NCBI GenBank assembly: GCA_026168455.1
Contig: CM047430.1
Coordinates: forward strand, 9,866,848-9,930,847
DNA length: 64,000 nucleotides
Direction of reading: 5' to 3'
Source of the DNA: Theocolax elegans
Taxonomy: Eukaryota; Arthropoda; Insecta; Hymenoptera; Cerocephalidae
Part shown: piece after piece, positions 12,996 through 23,261 of the stretch
How the letters are laid out: each line of letters starts with the position of its first letter
How positions within the stretch are numbered: position 1 is the stretch's first letter
The notes under the pieces: generated by a model
Seen by the model: only the letters and a program-made list of their open reading frames with translations
Told to the model about the DNA's origin: nothing
The model's database searches: none
Made by a program: the position numbers and the translations under genes

Positions 12996-13403
12996 TTTAA
13001 TTATGTTTCTTGTCTATATTTAACCAATAATTGGTGAAAATTATTGTATCACGTCATTTAATATTCATGTTAAATAAGTTACATTTTAAATTTCATAAGC
13101 ATAATAATTAATCTATATGTACCACTGTGCTGCATTGATTGGTATTGCAGATGGTTTAACTTAATGTAATTAAATAAATTTAAAGCCCGAGTGCCTCACG
13201 AGTTACGTATTGTTGATGAATCGTTCATAACGATACAATCCGCTAGGAAGTACGTGCACAGATTGGCACGTGCGATACACACACTTCCTAGTCTCAGTTA
13301 GTGAAAGATTACTTTGAAATCAGACCTATCAAAACCATACTCTATATTTACATAAATGTGTTAATGTTGGATTAAAAATACGCGTTTATTCGAAAACATG
13401 CCG
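12996..13403. other. AT-rich spacer
   Basis: Nothing recognisable is encoded here. A short imperfect inverted repeat, AGGAAGTACGTGCAC with a mirrored partner near 13240-13300, is the only structure I see. Confidence 0.5.
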
Positions 13404-13860
13404 AGAGAAATTGTTTATTTATTTCAACTTATAACAATGAGGCTATCAGTGCACAAGTTCGATTTAATAAATACAACCTCCGACTACTTCCAGAAGATTA
13501 AATATTATATTTATGACAATGATAACCCCGAAAATTCTCGAGTAAATAAAAACATCCGCGAACTCAGAGCCTATGGAGCTAGTTGAACAGACGGGACGTG
13601 AAAATTGACTAACGTTCTAGATCCTCAAGAGGTGTATTAGCGCAGCCCGGAGGAATTTTTTATTTATTTCAACTTATAACAATGTGACTACCAGTCCACT
13701 AGTGCGATTTAATAAATACTACGTGTGACTTGGTCTGGAAGATTAAATATTTTTGTTTATAATAATAAACACTCTCCATTATTCTCTTGTAAATAAAAAC
13801 ACCCGCACTCAGAACCTATGAAGTTAGACGATCAGATGGGACGTGAAAATCAATTCAATG
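13404..13860. repeat. Diverged direct duplication, period about 245 bp
   Basis: Two copies start at 13414 and 13659 with TTTATTTATTTCAACTTATA. Both continue through CGATTTAATAAATAC, GAAGATTAAATAT, GTAAATAAAAACA and GGGACGTGAAAAT. They have diverged by substitutions and small indels. The short frame at 13398-13586 is not conserved in the second copy. Confidence 0.7.
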
Positions 13861-14019
13861 TGAAGTGGCCCCATTAAAATTTTAAATTGTACCAAATTTT
13901 GGATACAGACTGGAAATGTTTTTCAGAAAACAAAATAAATTTTTAGTTTTTCTTAAGTTTTTTTTCAACACCAGCTGTGTTTACCGCTATTTAACTCAAA
14001 AGCTATCATCTTTTACTAC
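13861..14019. repeat. Fragment of the foldback family seen at 19087-20068
   Basis: The stretch matches one arm of the large palindrome: GAAGTGG near its start, then CAAATTTTGG, AATGTTTTTCA, CAACACCAGCTG, TTTACC and TATTTAACTCAAAA. It stops exactly where the LTR at 14020 begins. Confidence 0.65.
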
Positions 14020-15430
14020 TGTCGCGTCCCGATGAAAATTATATTATTATTTTTCGTAAAAAGTACTGCGTAGTTTAGAATAAAATTACGACGTAGAAGA
14101 CAAACAAAATAAGATTGATAAAGAATGATTCTAAGTAAATGCAGTAATATTTTATTTTTTTTTTTTATTCTTGATTTTGTGCCCTCTTTTTTCCTGGCAC
14201 TTCCTACCGTTTATCCCCTGGGGGACTTTAACGGTGTCCACCTACCACCTATGTGTGGGTGCTTTATCCCTCCCTTAAAAACCCCACCATCTCGCATTCG
14301 CCCGGGGTTATGCCCGTGGATGAGGGAAACCTGTGAAGCAGGGAAAACCTCACCCGAGATGGCCGGTGTATTCGAAACATTCTTTTTGGGTGTCAAAGTC
14401 ACATTGCGTAGGCCTTGACACCGAAACCGAATGTTTCACACCTCCCGCTCACGTTGTGGAATGTGAAAAACACCTAACCGATCACGAAAGCCGCACGAGA
14501 ATGGTCTCCCATCCAAGTACTAACCGCGCTCAGCGCTGCTTAATTTTCGCGATCGGCCGAGGTGCGCTTCCACCACTCCGCCACCGCGTCGGTCAGTAAA
14601 TGCAGTAATATAAAATATAATTTATAGAGCTAAGGGACAAATTAATTTACGAGTGTTTCAAACGAAAAAGAGACTTATAAGTAGAGTTCAAGATATTATT
14701 CAAAGCTAATACGCATATAAGCGGGATCGCCGGTAGTGAAATCGAAACCAAGGGTTGCGCAAGAGTTTGTTTTTTGTACTGCACTATAAAATCAATGCTC
14801 GGAGAAGAAACGGCGATGGGAAACATGGACTAGAAAACTCGAGCATTAGAAGGAAGTATTTAATTAAGCCGTTCTTTGGGTAATGTCGCAGTAATAAAAG
14901 GGGGACAGCAAATTCTCCGAATTATCTACGAAGCGATACAGAAAATGCATGGGATTCAATAATTTTTGATCACGCACATCTAACGGTCCAATCGGGTGCA
15001 AGCACAGAAAAATCGAGAATTGCTTACGCAATTTCCATCCAAAGCAAAGCGTAAGACAAGGACAGATGCATAGATTTTTAGGGTATATAAAGAGGACCCA
15101 GAACAGACACAGTCACTCCTAATTTTTCGTCTAAAGCTTTCGTAAGGCAAAGCTCTGCTAGTCAACTCTTTGATTTTTATCCGAGGGCGTGGCACTGCTA
15201 TTCGGACTTTAAAGAAATACGCATTCAAAATTAAGAGAAATCTTGTATTCGGGGATCGCGACGCATCGTTGGCATCTACGAGCTATAGTCAAGGAACTAC
15301 GACTTCGACATCTGCCAATCATCGGACTCCGAAAGTATACGCATCCAACGTCGACGCCCGGCAAGTCTAGCAGGACATTATCAAGCCATTTGACACCGCT
15401 ATCCACGTTCGAAGCGGACCTTCGCTCCTC
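14020..15430 (+). mobile_element. Partial LTR of the tRNA-Gly Gypsy family
   Basis: It begins TGTCGCGTCCCGATG and matches, in reverse orientation, the LTRs at 28854, 40149 and 43453. Shared blocks include the AGTACTGCGTAGTTTAGAATA region, GTGCACTATAAAATCAATGCTCGG-like sequence and the CATCTACGAGC...CAAGGAACTACGACTTCG region. It ends at the TA tract near 15430, so the last part of the LTR is missing. A 5S-derived SINE (14151-14594) splits it. It is in the opposite orientation to the 16-kb element. Confidence 0.85.
14151..14594 (-). mobile_element. 5S rRNA-derived SINE, 17-bp TSD
   Basis: On the minus strand the head reads AATTAAGCAGCG, GCGCGGTTAGTACTTGGATG and GGGAGACC, the internal promoter of a 5S rRNA gene (A box, intermediate element and C box region). 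About 300 bp of unrelated body and an A-rich tail follow. The 17-bp AGTAAATGCAGTAATAT flanks it (14134-14150 and 14595-14611), and the flanks rejoin into continuous LTR sequence as seen at 30700-30725. 5S-derived SINEs form the SINE3 class. It is not a functional 5S gene because the 5' and 3' rRNA parts are altered and the body is foreign. Confidence 0.85.
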
Positions 15431-15690
15431 ACCGTATATATGTATGTATATATATATATATATATATAAAGATCAGTATCGGTACTTATGGTGACACCAC
15501 GTGTTATCTTGGTGTTTTGAGGTTATAAAACATAAGTAACGACTCAGATATAAGGGGGATAATATTAATTGATAGAATAATGCATAAGAAACCAATAACC
15601 CAAATACCTAAATACCCCTCACGGGTAAAAAAGCACACTTTGACCTTATAATATTAATGAAGGATTGAAGTTATAACTTCTTGTTTTGAT
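15431..15690. mobile_element. TA tract joined to a fragment of another LTR family
   Basis: A TA/TATG tract (about 15433-15469) is followed by ATCGGTACTTATGGTGACAC and, at 15640-15682, TTATAATATTAATGAAGG and GATTGAAGTTATAAC. The same blocks follow the TA tract at 47600-47850 inside the solo LTR 46954-49030. Sequence from two LTR families therefore meets at a TA repeat here. Confidence 0.6.
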
Positions 15691-16105
15691 AGGTGGGAAA
15701 AAAGCCGTTTAATACAATTACAATTAGATATACTGGACAGTAATTATGTATATGTGCATGTGTGTATATATGTATGTTTGTATATATGGGTATACCCTAC
15801 TAGAACAAAACATTGTGGCAACGTTGTGGCAACGTTGTTTTGACAACGTTACAATGTTGTTATAAAAGTTGTTGAAACGTTGGAGCAACGTTGCTACAAC
15901 GTGGGATATGTCCGCTAAGATTTTTGTAAGTTGCCGCAACAGGTGGAAATAATGTTGTAACAACGTTTGAGCAACGTTGACAATGCCTTTTACAAATGTA
16001 TTTTATATAAAAATTTAAAATATGTCCTGGGCAAGCTAAAAAATACATTTTTAAATGCACAAAATTTTAATTAATAATAGAAAAATAAAAAAAAATATTT
16101 CCCAT

Positions 16106-16175
16106 CCGCGGGAATTGAACCTCGGATCTTCAGTTCCGAAGGCTTGCTCTTTACCAACTGAGCTATTTTGTTGTT
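16106..16175 (-). other. tRNA-Phe-like sequence, left arm
   Basis: On the minus strand: AAAATAGCTCAGTTGG (A box), then the anticodon region GGAACTGAAGATCC matching the tRNA-Phe GAA loop, then GGTTCAATTCCCGCGG (B box). The variable loop is deleted and the acceptor stem does not pair, so it is a tRNA-derived relic. Confidence 0.65.
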
Positions 16176-16261
16176 CCTGACATTAAATTAACTTTAGGTT
16201 ATTAATTTCGGAGCATATTTTGATAGTACTTTAATGCCGAAAGTTAATTTAATGACAGGAA

Positions 16262-16332
16262 CAGCAAAATAGCTCAGTTGATAGAGAGTAAGCCTCCGGA
16301 TCTAAAGATCCGAGGTTCAATTCCCGCGGCTT
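16262..16332 (+). other. tRNA-Phe-like sequence, right arm
   Basis: Plus-strand mirror of the left-arm relic: AAAATAGCTCAGTTGATAG, CGGATCTAAAGATCCG and GGTTCAATTCCCGCGG. The anticodon loop is changed relative to the left arm, so it does not encode a normal tRNA-Phe. Confidence 0.65.
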
Positions 16333-16801
16333 GAAAATTTTTTTTTATTTTATTTTTATTAATTAAAAGTTTGTGCATTTAAAAATGTATTTTTTCGCTT
16401 GCCCAGGACATTTTTTAAATTTTTATATGTAATACATTTTTAAAAGGCATTTTCAACGTTGCTCAAACGTTGTCAATACGTTATTTCCACATATCGCGGC
16501 AACTTACATAAATCTTAGCGAACATATCCCACGTTGTAGCAACGTTGCTCCAATGTTTCAACAAGTCTTATAACAACGTTGTAACGTTGTCAAAACTACG
16601 TTGCCACGACGTTGCTACAACGTTGTGTGCTAGTAGGGTATATATGTATGTATATGGGTATATACATATATGTATATTACCTTATGTTTTGTTTGTCTTG
16701 TTTGTATTATAGTTGGGAGATGATTCAACCCAATCACAATCATTAAAAATGACAATAGACCTGAGTTACTAAGGAGATGGACCTTTTTTTGTAATGAAGG
16801 A

Positions 16802-17476
16802 TTGAAAAAAGAAAATTTCGAAGAAATGAATAAAAAATATGAATGTGTCCAGGAATTAAAAGCGCCTAAATTAAATCCTCAAATTGTATCGACTATGAAG
16901 GAGTCAGCTTTGGCAAGAGATAATCACATGTTTGAAGTTCAGCAGATGACAGGTTCTGCCTTATCGATTATTGGCTCATTAATCTCGGAAATATATGATA
17001 ATAAAGAGGAAGGCATAGAACTGGAAAAAATGTTAACAGGCCTTTGTGATGCGGCAAAATTCTTAACGGCAATAATGTACAAACAATCAAATTCGAGAAA
17101 GGCATTCATTGAGCCGGGCCTAACTAAAGAAACTAAAACTATCTTAAAAGATACAAAAATTGATGAATATCTTTACGGTAAAGATTTAGGATAAAAAATC
17201 AAAGAGGCTAAAGTTCTAGATAAGATAAGTAAAGAACTAAAAGTTCAACAACCGGTGAAAGGACAACCAAATGCCACATCTTCGACCAGTAAGCAATTTT
17301 TAAACACAAGAACCCCATTTTTACGACGTCCACAGAGCACTCAGATAGGGTATACACAATTAGGAGGACGTCAGAAACCAAGATTATTCTTCAAAAACAG
17401 ACAACAATGTATAAATCACAGAGCCCAGGGTCCTCCTCGTCAAAAATATGTCCAAAAGACCGAGAAGAAATCTTAA
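16802..17476 (+). pseudogene. DIRS-like Gag-type protein, broken
   Basis: The first 130 codons (16802-17194) contain ALARDNHMFEVQQMTGSALS, a long helical region and a C-terminal KIDEYLYGKDLG. This arrangement is typical of the first ORF of DIRS-type tyrosine-recombinase retrotransposons. An in-frame TAA at 17192 interrupts it. The same frame continues to 17476 with a basic, Gln/Arg-rich tail (LGGRQKPRLFFKNRQQC). The frame opens with TTG, so the true start is not clear. It overlaps the RT frame that follows. DIRS assignment rests mainly on the neighbouring RT. Confidence 0.65.
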
Positions 17477-18470
17477 AAAATGTAGGTCAAAAGAGTGGTA
17501 GGTTAAAACACTTTTATAAAAAGTGGTCTTCTATTACTAATGACAAATTTATTTTAGAATGCATTTTGGGTTATAAGATCCCGTTAATGGAAGAAATAAA
17601 AAATGTAAAAGAATTTAACTTTGATAATAATCAAAATGTTTCGGATCTACTTGATAAAGTAATTGATATTGAAGGACAATTTCTTTCTCCATATTTTTTA
17701 GTTAAAAAACCTGATGATTCATATAGATTTATCTTAAACTTAAAGGCATTAAATACATTTGTCATAAAACAACATTTTAAACTAGAAGACTTGAGAACCG
17801 CGGTTGATTTAATTTTTCCAAAGTATTTTTTATGTAATATTGATTTAGAGGACGCATATTTTTCAGTGCCTGTTCACATAGAAAGTCGAAAATATTTAAG
17901 ATTTCGATATAATAACATATTATATGAATTTGTTTGTTTGCCGTTCGGCTTAAGCACAGCTCCATTTGTTTTTACAAAAATAATGAAAGCACCTGTTAAG
18001 CTTCTACGCAGTTTAGGTTATTTTTCTGTAACCTATACTTAGATGACATTTTATGTATCGAAAGTAACTTAGACAAATGTAACAAAAATGTAAATAATAC
18101 CGTATCATTATTAAAACAGTTAGGTTTTATTATAAACGTTAAAAAATCAAATTTTTTACCATCTCAAAGGTGTAAATTCTTGGGATTTGTTATGGATACA
18201 ATAAAATACTCTATTGCACTAACAGACGAAAAAAGAGAAAGAATAGTAATATTAATAGATTCCTTTTTAAAAAGGAAAAATTATTCGATTAGAGAATTTG
18301 CTCATTTGATTGGTGAACTAATATCTTGTTGTCCAGCTATTGAATATGCATGGATTTACACAAAACTCTTAGAAAAAGAAAAGTTGTGTCAGTTATTGTT
18401 TAATGATAATGACTATAATAAAATAATGTACATATGTAAAAATTTTATGAGTTTTATCAGGAATGAGTAA
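17407..18470 (+). pseudogene. DIRS-like reverse transcriptase, frameshifted
   Basis: The first frame (17407-18042) holds GRLKHFYKKW, SPYFLVKKPDDSYRFILNLK, CNIDLEDAYFSVPVH and LPFGLSTAPFVFTK, the RT fingers and palm typical of DIRS elements. The frame breaks just before the catalytic YLDD, which lies in another frame at about 18033-18047. The downstream frame (to 18470) continues with KKSNFLPSQRCKFLGF, LIGELISCCPAIEYAWIYTK and LLEKEKL, the DIRS RT C-terminus. RNase H, methyltransferase-like and tyrosine-recombinase domains are absent. The element is truncated where AT-rich repeats begin at about 18480, and it cannot encode a working enzyme. Confidence 0.8.
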
Positions 18471-19086
18471 ACTAATACACATTCTTTCAAGTTATATTCA
18501 CAACTTTTTTTTTGCGCACGGAAAAAACACATATATTATCTATTATTGAAAAAGCAATTTTAAAATATATATATATATTTCGCCGCCGCCCACACACACA
18601 CACACAAACTCTCACACAGATACACACACACATGTATATATAGTGATCCAGTTAAAAAATAGAATTTTGTTTTAATGTATGGAATCAGTAAAAAAATACT
18701 TAAATAGAATGTAGCTAAATTTTTAGACTTGAGTTTTAATTAGTACCAGAGTTGTAGCCGATCAAAAAATCGAATTTTTTGAAAAAAAACATGACTTTTT
18801 GGCCAATTTTATCACTTAATAACTCAAAATCTAACAATTTTTTTTATATACAGTAAATTTGAAAAAGTTTATAAATTTCAAGAAGAATCTGTTGAAATAT
18901 TTAATTTATATTAGTTTAAAACATTTAATATAGTTATAATTAATAGAAACCTTTATAGTAAAAAAAAGGGTTGTACAATCAAAAATATTTAATCCATCCA
19001 AAAATCTAATTCATCGATGATTAATTACTTTCAAAATGATGCAAATCTATATATAACATATATATATAACATATATATAACATATA
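18471..19086. other. AT-rich spacer with TA and CA runs
   Basis: No gene is visible. At 18563-18635 a TA run, the block TTTCGCCGCCGCC and a CA run lie together. The GC block matches the GC tip of the palindrome at 20076-20252, so this may be a fragment of it. The rest is A/T-rich. Confidence 0.45.
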
Positions 19087-20068
19087 TATATGGGATATTC
19101 CACACGAAGTGGTCCGATCAAAATTTTCAAATGCTCCAAATTTTGGGTACACATTGCAAATGTTTTTCAAAATACAAAAAAAAAATTTTTAGGTGCCGGA
19201 TTCTATTTGGTCAAAAGTTATTCTAACCTCAAAAAATGGATTTTTCCCAGCTTTTCTCAACACCAGCTGAGTTTACCACTATTTAACTCAAAATCTATCA
19301 ACTTTTACTATATAACATTATATGTAACATTCGTTGCTAATTGTGTCTAGAATTTATTCTTCTGGGTTAGAATTTCTAATTTCAAGGTGAATGTTATATA
19401 AACTACATGTCAATATTCAACTTAAGAAAAGTGCAAGTGCGCCACAATTGATTTTTTTATTCAAAAGTCTAAAAGATAGCTTGGAGCAATACCTTTCAAA
19501 TGGTCTGTGGCATTTTTATGGCCTTCAATTCTGGAAAAAGTTATGATAATTTAAAAAAACCCGAAATTTTTTTAAAAATTTAAATGGGAATTACCATGTT
19601 AATTTTTGTGAATTTTTTCTCTTTCTTTAAATTATCATAACTTTTGCAGAATTGAAGGCCATAAAAATGCCACAGGTCATTTGAAAGGTATTGCTCCAAG
19701 CTTTCTTCTAGACTTTTGGATAAAAAAATCAATTGTGGCGCACTTGCACTTTTTTTGAGTTGAATATTGACATGTAGTTTATATAACATTCACCTTGAAA
19801 TTAGAAATTCTAACCCAGAAGAATAAATTCTAGTCACAATTAGCAACGAATGTTACATATAATGTTCTATAGTAAAAGTTGATATATTTTGAGTTAAATA
19901 GTGGTAAACCCAGCTGGTGTTGAAAAAAACTTGGAAAAATCCACTTTTTGAGGTTAGAATAACTTTTGAATTTTTTTCTGTATTCTGAAAAACATTTGCA
20001 ATGTGTACCCAAAATTTTATGCATTTTAAAATTTTGATCGGACGACTTCGCGTGGAATACCCCATATA
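19087..20068. repeat. Large palindrome (foldback element)
   Basis: The arms at about 19091-19552 and 19618-20064 are inverted copies. Shared blocks include ATTCCAC.CGAAGT, GTACACATTGCAAATG, CAACACCAGCTG and GGCATTTTTATGGCC. The loop is about 65 bp. The outer edges lie in ATATATAT sequence. The small frames inside are mirrored in the two arms and have no protein similarity I recognise. A fragment of this family lies at 13861-14019. Confidence 0.85.
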
Positions 20069-20075
20069 TATATAT

Positions 20076-20121
20076 GTTGATTTCTGAATTCTTAGACACG
20101 GCGGCGGCGGCGAAATATTTA

Positions 20122-20184
<63 letters not shown>

Positions 20185-20248
20185 CTCTATATAATATATA
20201 AATATTTCGCCGCCGCCGCGCCGCCGAAGTGTCTAAGAATTCAGAATT

Positions 20249-20252
<4 letters not shown>
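20076..20252. repeat. GC-tipped palindrome with a TA-repeat loop
   Basis: TTGATTTCTGAATTCTTAG, ACACGGCGGCGGCGGCG and AAATATTT on the left are mirrored on the right by AAATATTTCGCCGCCGCC, GAAGTGTCTAAG and AATTCAGAATTCAA. The loop is almost pure TA. TA runs also flank it. It sits directly beside the larger palindrome. Confidence 0.8.
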
Positions 20253-20283
<31 letters not shown>

Positions 20284-20560
20284 TGTAATTTCGGCACTTT
20301 GAATGCATAATATAAGAAAAATATATCATATATACATATATATTTATTCAAACGGATGATATATAGGTACATTTAAGTACATAACAACTAAATTATAACG
20401 ACTTGTAATAATATATTAACTATTAATATTCTTTATGTATAAATAAAATTTTTGAATGCATATATCAATTCGAATGCATATATCGATTCGAATGCATATA
20501 TCCGTTTATTACTATTGCATATCAAATCTAAATGCATTCGTATATTATAGTATCATCAAT
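20253..20560. other. AT-rich spacer with short repeats
   Basis: A TA run at 20253-20280, then three near-copies of GAATGCATATATC.ATTC at about 20454-20506. No gene is seen. Confidence 0.5.
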
Positions 20561-21599
20561 TGTAACGGTAAGGTACTGTTTACCTCACCGTTTGACGAAT
20601 TCGAGCAACACGAGCGAACAGTATCATAATGTTCGCATCGGTTCGAGCCGGCGAGAATCGGCTCGGCTCGGTTCGTCGTGGCTACACGGGCGAGATCGAC
20701 TTCGCGCGCGAAAGATTCGCGCACGCACCTCATTAGAGAGGTAAGGGGGAGATTCGCGCGCACTGAGAGAGTGATAGCCACCTTCTTACGCGACAGGTGT
20801 GATCCCCCCTCGTCCCGTGTTCAGCTTCGTCGTGCTGTGATTTGCCGTGCGTTTTGTGTGTGTGTTTCGACTGCAGGCCGATCCTGCATTTGCAGTGAGT
20901 GGTGCTACACCGTGCATCTGCCTGCAGCCACACAACCCCGGTGCACGGGCGAGCGGACAATCCGTCCGACACCGCAGCGAGAGTGAGAGAGAGAGAAAGC
21001 AACCGATCTGCTGGTCGTTGTTTACCAACGACTACAGCAGCGTACAAAGTAAGTGGTACCACTTCACGCGATCGTGTTTTTATTCGCACTTAATCATGTT
21101 GCTTTATACCAGTCCCGTTGACTGGATATATTATTTTAGTTCGCGATATTTTCTTCCCCTCTCTCTGCAAGTCGTCCGTTTACCGACTTGTAATAAAAGC
21201 GTAGACCTGGGCGACAATCAGATATTTTATTTGTTACTTATCTTTATCTTTATTTCAATAAATTCATATTATTATTAGAATTCAATCCGGTGTTCGATTA
21301 ATTGAATTTAACCCACGTACGATTCCTTCCGTAATCCTAAGAGCTCGTATATTTCTGGTTGACAAGTGCTCGACGCGATATCCCTGTTTCGCGGTCAATT
21401 TCAGATTTGAAAATTACCTGGTTGTTATCTGAAACAGTAATTCGGTTTCAGACTAACATTTAACAGATTGGTAGAACGGACAGGTAATCGTCGCCGCATC
21501 GCGGGAAAAATATGTTTATTTAAATACGGTAAGTTTAACCGTACCGCTGAGCAGCCGCGATATTAAAATAAACATCCGTGCGGTAACCAAACTGTTACA
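20561..21599. mobile_element. Solo LTR, TSD CAAT
   Basis: It begins TGTAACGGTAAGG and ends AACTGTTACA, TG...CA ends with the inverted terminus TGTAAC/GTTACA. CAAT is duplicated directly outside (20557-20560 and 21600-21603). There is no internal coding region on either side. The GC-rich frames at 20680-21100 are LTR sequence. Confidence 0.85.
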
Positions 21600-21603
21600 C
21601 AAT

Positions 21604-23161
21604 CTAATGCACAATTTAGGTATACTGGTGTAATCTAAGCAAATATTTGGCTATATTTAAATTTTGTATTTCACACAATGAGTATTCGGGTAATGTATTC
21701 GATACCGTAATAAATTACTGTGTCCCAGGGGGGGGGGGTTGAAATTATATCGTTTCTTCAATACATTACTTTCAGTCAAACTATGAATTCACACGTCCTT
21801 ACTTTAATTCAATGCCCTGTGCAATTTCTAGATTTTGTTTTAATAAATAGAAGAAAAAATTAATTTGTTTATACACATGAATTCATTCCTTCAATTTAAC
21901 TATTTTGTACTTTTTTTCCTTAAAAGATGAGCTTTCTATAGATTTTTTCATCTAATAACATCAGAAATACGGTTACGTATTTTTGATAGATTCTTTCATT
22001 TGAAAACAACGCGAACTCCAATAACATGATACATTCACCACATTTAAGTACGCAAAAACTTAATGAAGTCGAAATGAATCAATATGTTAATTACACAGGC
22101 ACACATAAAAGTGGCATGACCCAGAGAGTAGAGGTATTATTTCACATGTATTTTGATGCGCTGAAACCGAATCCGGGCGCAGAATTGCTCTAGAACCCTT
22201 CATTTTTTTTTAAATGAAAATAACCCACCTGGAAAATTGGAAAATCCAATTTTTAGAAAGGAAAAAGTGGGTGAGTTTTCAGTGTAATAAATTAGGAAAT
22301 TTGAAACATACTAAAATATCATTTCTCATGTATTTTAACACACTGAAACTGAATCTGGAGTTTATTTTACACGTAAGCTCTTTGAATTTGGAAAATATGC
22401 TAGATAACTGTGAAAATTGTGAAAATTTGCATTGAAGAGTCCGCATTTATTAGGCAATAAATTTTGTTGAACATATATGCATGATTTTTTTATATTTTGA
22501 CGCGCTGAAACCAAATTTAGGGTCTATTTTACTCGTAGGTCCTTACATATAGAAAATGATAAAATTGATCAAATATGTTTTATTGTATACGGTTTACAAT
22601 ATAAAAATCGATTACTTTAAAACAGTTCAATAGTACAAATCTAAAAACCTATAAGAAGTAGTAGGTAATTCGTGGAGCTGATTTGTAAATCGCGTATAAA
22701 AATGTATAGTAACTTTGTAATATTTTATGTGCATGATCCTATATGGATTGATAAAACGTAATTAGACGTACATTCGTAATTGATTATAAGATTGTATAGA
22801 ATAAAATTTTTTATTTATTTATTATTCAGTATAAAAAATGGTAAACTCTTTGTTCATCTTATTAGTATAGAAACATATAGGTAAATTATTTAAAATAAAT
22901 TTCAATATGATATATCCCATAAAATTTTATAAAATCTTATAGAATTTTTATTTCAACGTTTTTCCATTTTTAACGATTGTGCCGTTTCTTATAAAATCTT
23001 ATAGAAAAAATAATTCACATAGAAACTTATAAACATTGTATTAGATTTAGCATATAAAATTTTATAAAAATATTAAATCTCTATACGAAGTAACTGATAA
23101 CTTTTTATAAATCATATTTTGTATAATTTTTTATAGGATATCTAGGGTGCAGATACCACAT
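21604..23161. other. AT-rich region with diverged dispersed repeats
   Basis: No gene is recognisable. Three diverged units share TGTATTTTGA.GCGCTGAAACC (near 22147, 22327 and 22495) followed by an AATC.GG.G block. A G homopolymer lies at 21730-21738. The right end (22900-23100) repeats TAAAATCTTATAGAA. Confidence 0.45.
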
Positions 23162-23261
23162 NNNNNNNNNNNNNNNNNNNNNNNNNNNNNNNNNNNNNNN
23201 NNNNNNNNNNNNNNNNNNNNNNNNNNNNNNNNNNNNNNNNNNNNNNNNNNNNNNNNNNNNN
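23162..23261. other. Assembly gap, 100 N
   Basis: Exactly 100 unknown bases, the usual placeholder for a gap of unsized length. It abuts the left edge of the satellite array. Confidence 0.98.

Larger units (their letters stand above)
15795..16638. mobile_element. Foldback element with tRNA-Phe-like sequence in both arms
   Basis: The ends CCCTACTAG and CTAGTAGGG are exact inverted copies flanked by TATA on both sides. The arms are inverted copies of about 400 bp. The outer part is rich in CAACGTTG-type units (GCAACGTTG repeated many times). The inner part contains a tRNA-like sequence facing the opposite way in each arm (16106-16175 minus, 16262-16332 plus). The centre is about 16195-16245. 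There is no coding frame. The family is unknown to me; TIRs and AT-rich flanks suggest a DNA transposon or MITE. Confidence 0.8.

Noticed and set aside
14500..14594. A functional 5S rRNA gene
   Set aside because: Only the promoter-containing middle matches 5S; the ends are altered, a foreign body follows, and target duplications flank it.
20678..21278. Overlapping GC-rich frames as host exons
   Set aside because: They fall inside the solo LTR 20561-21599 and show no protein-like features.
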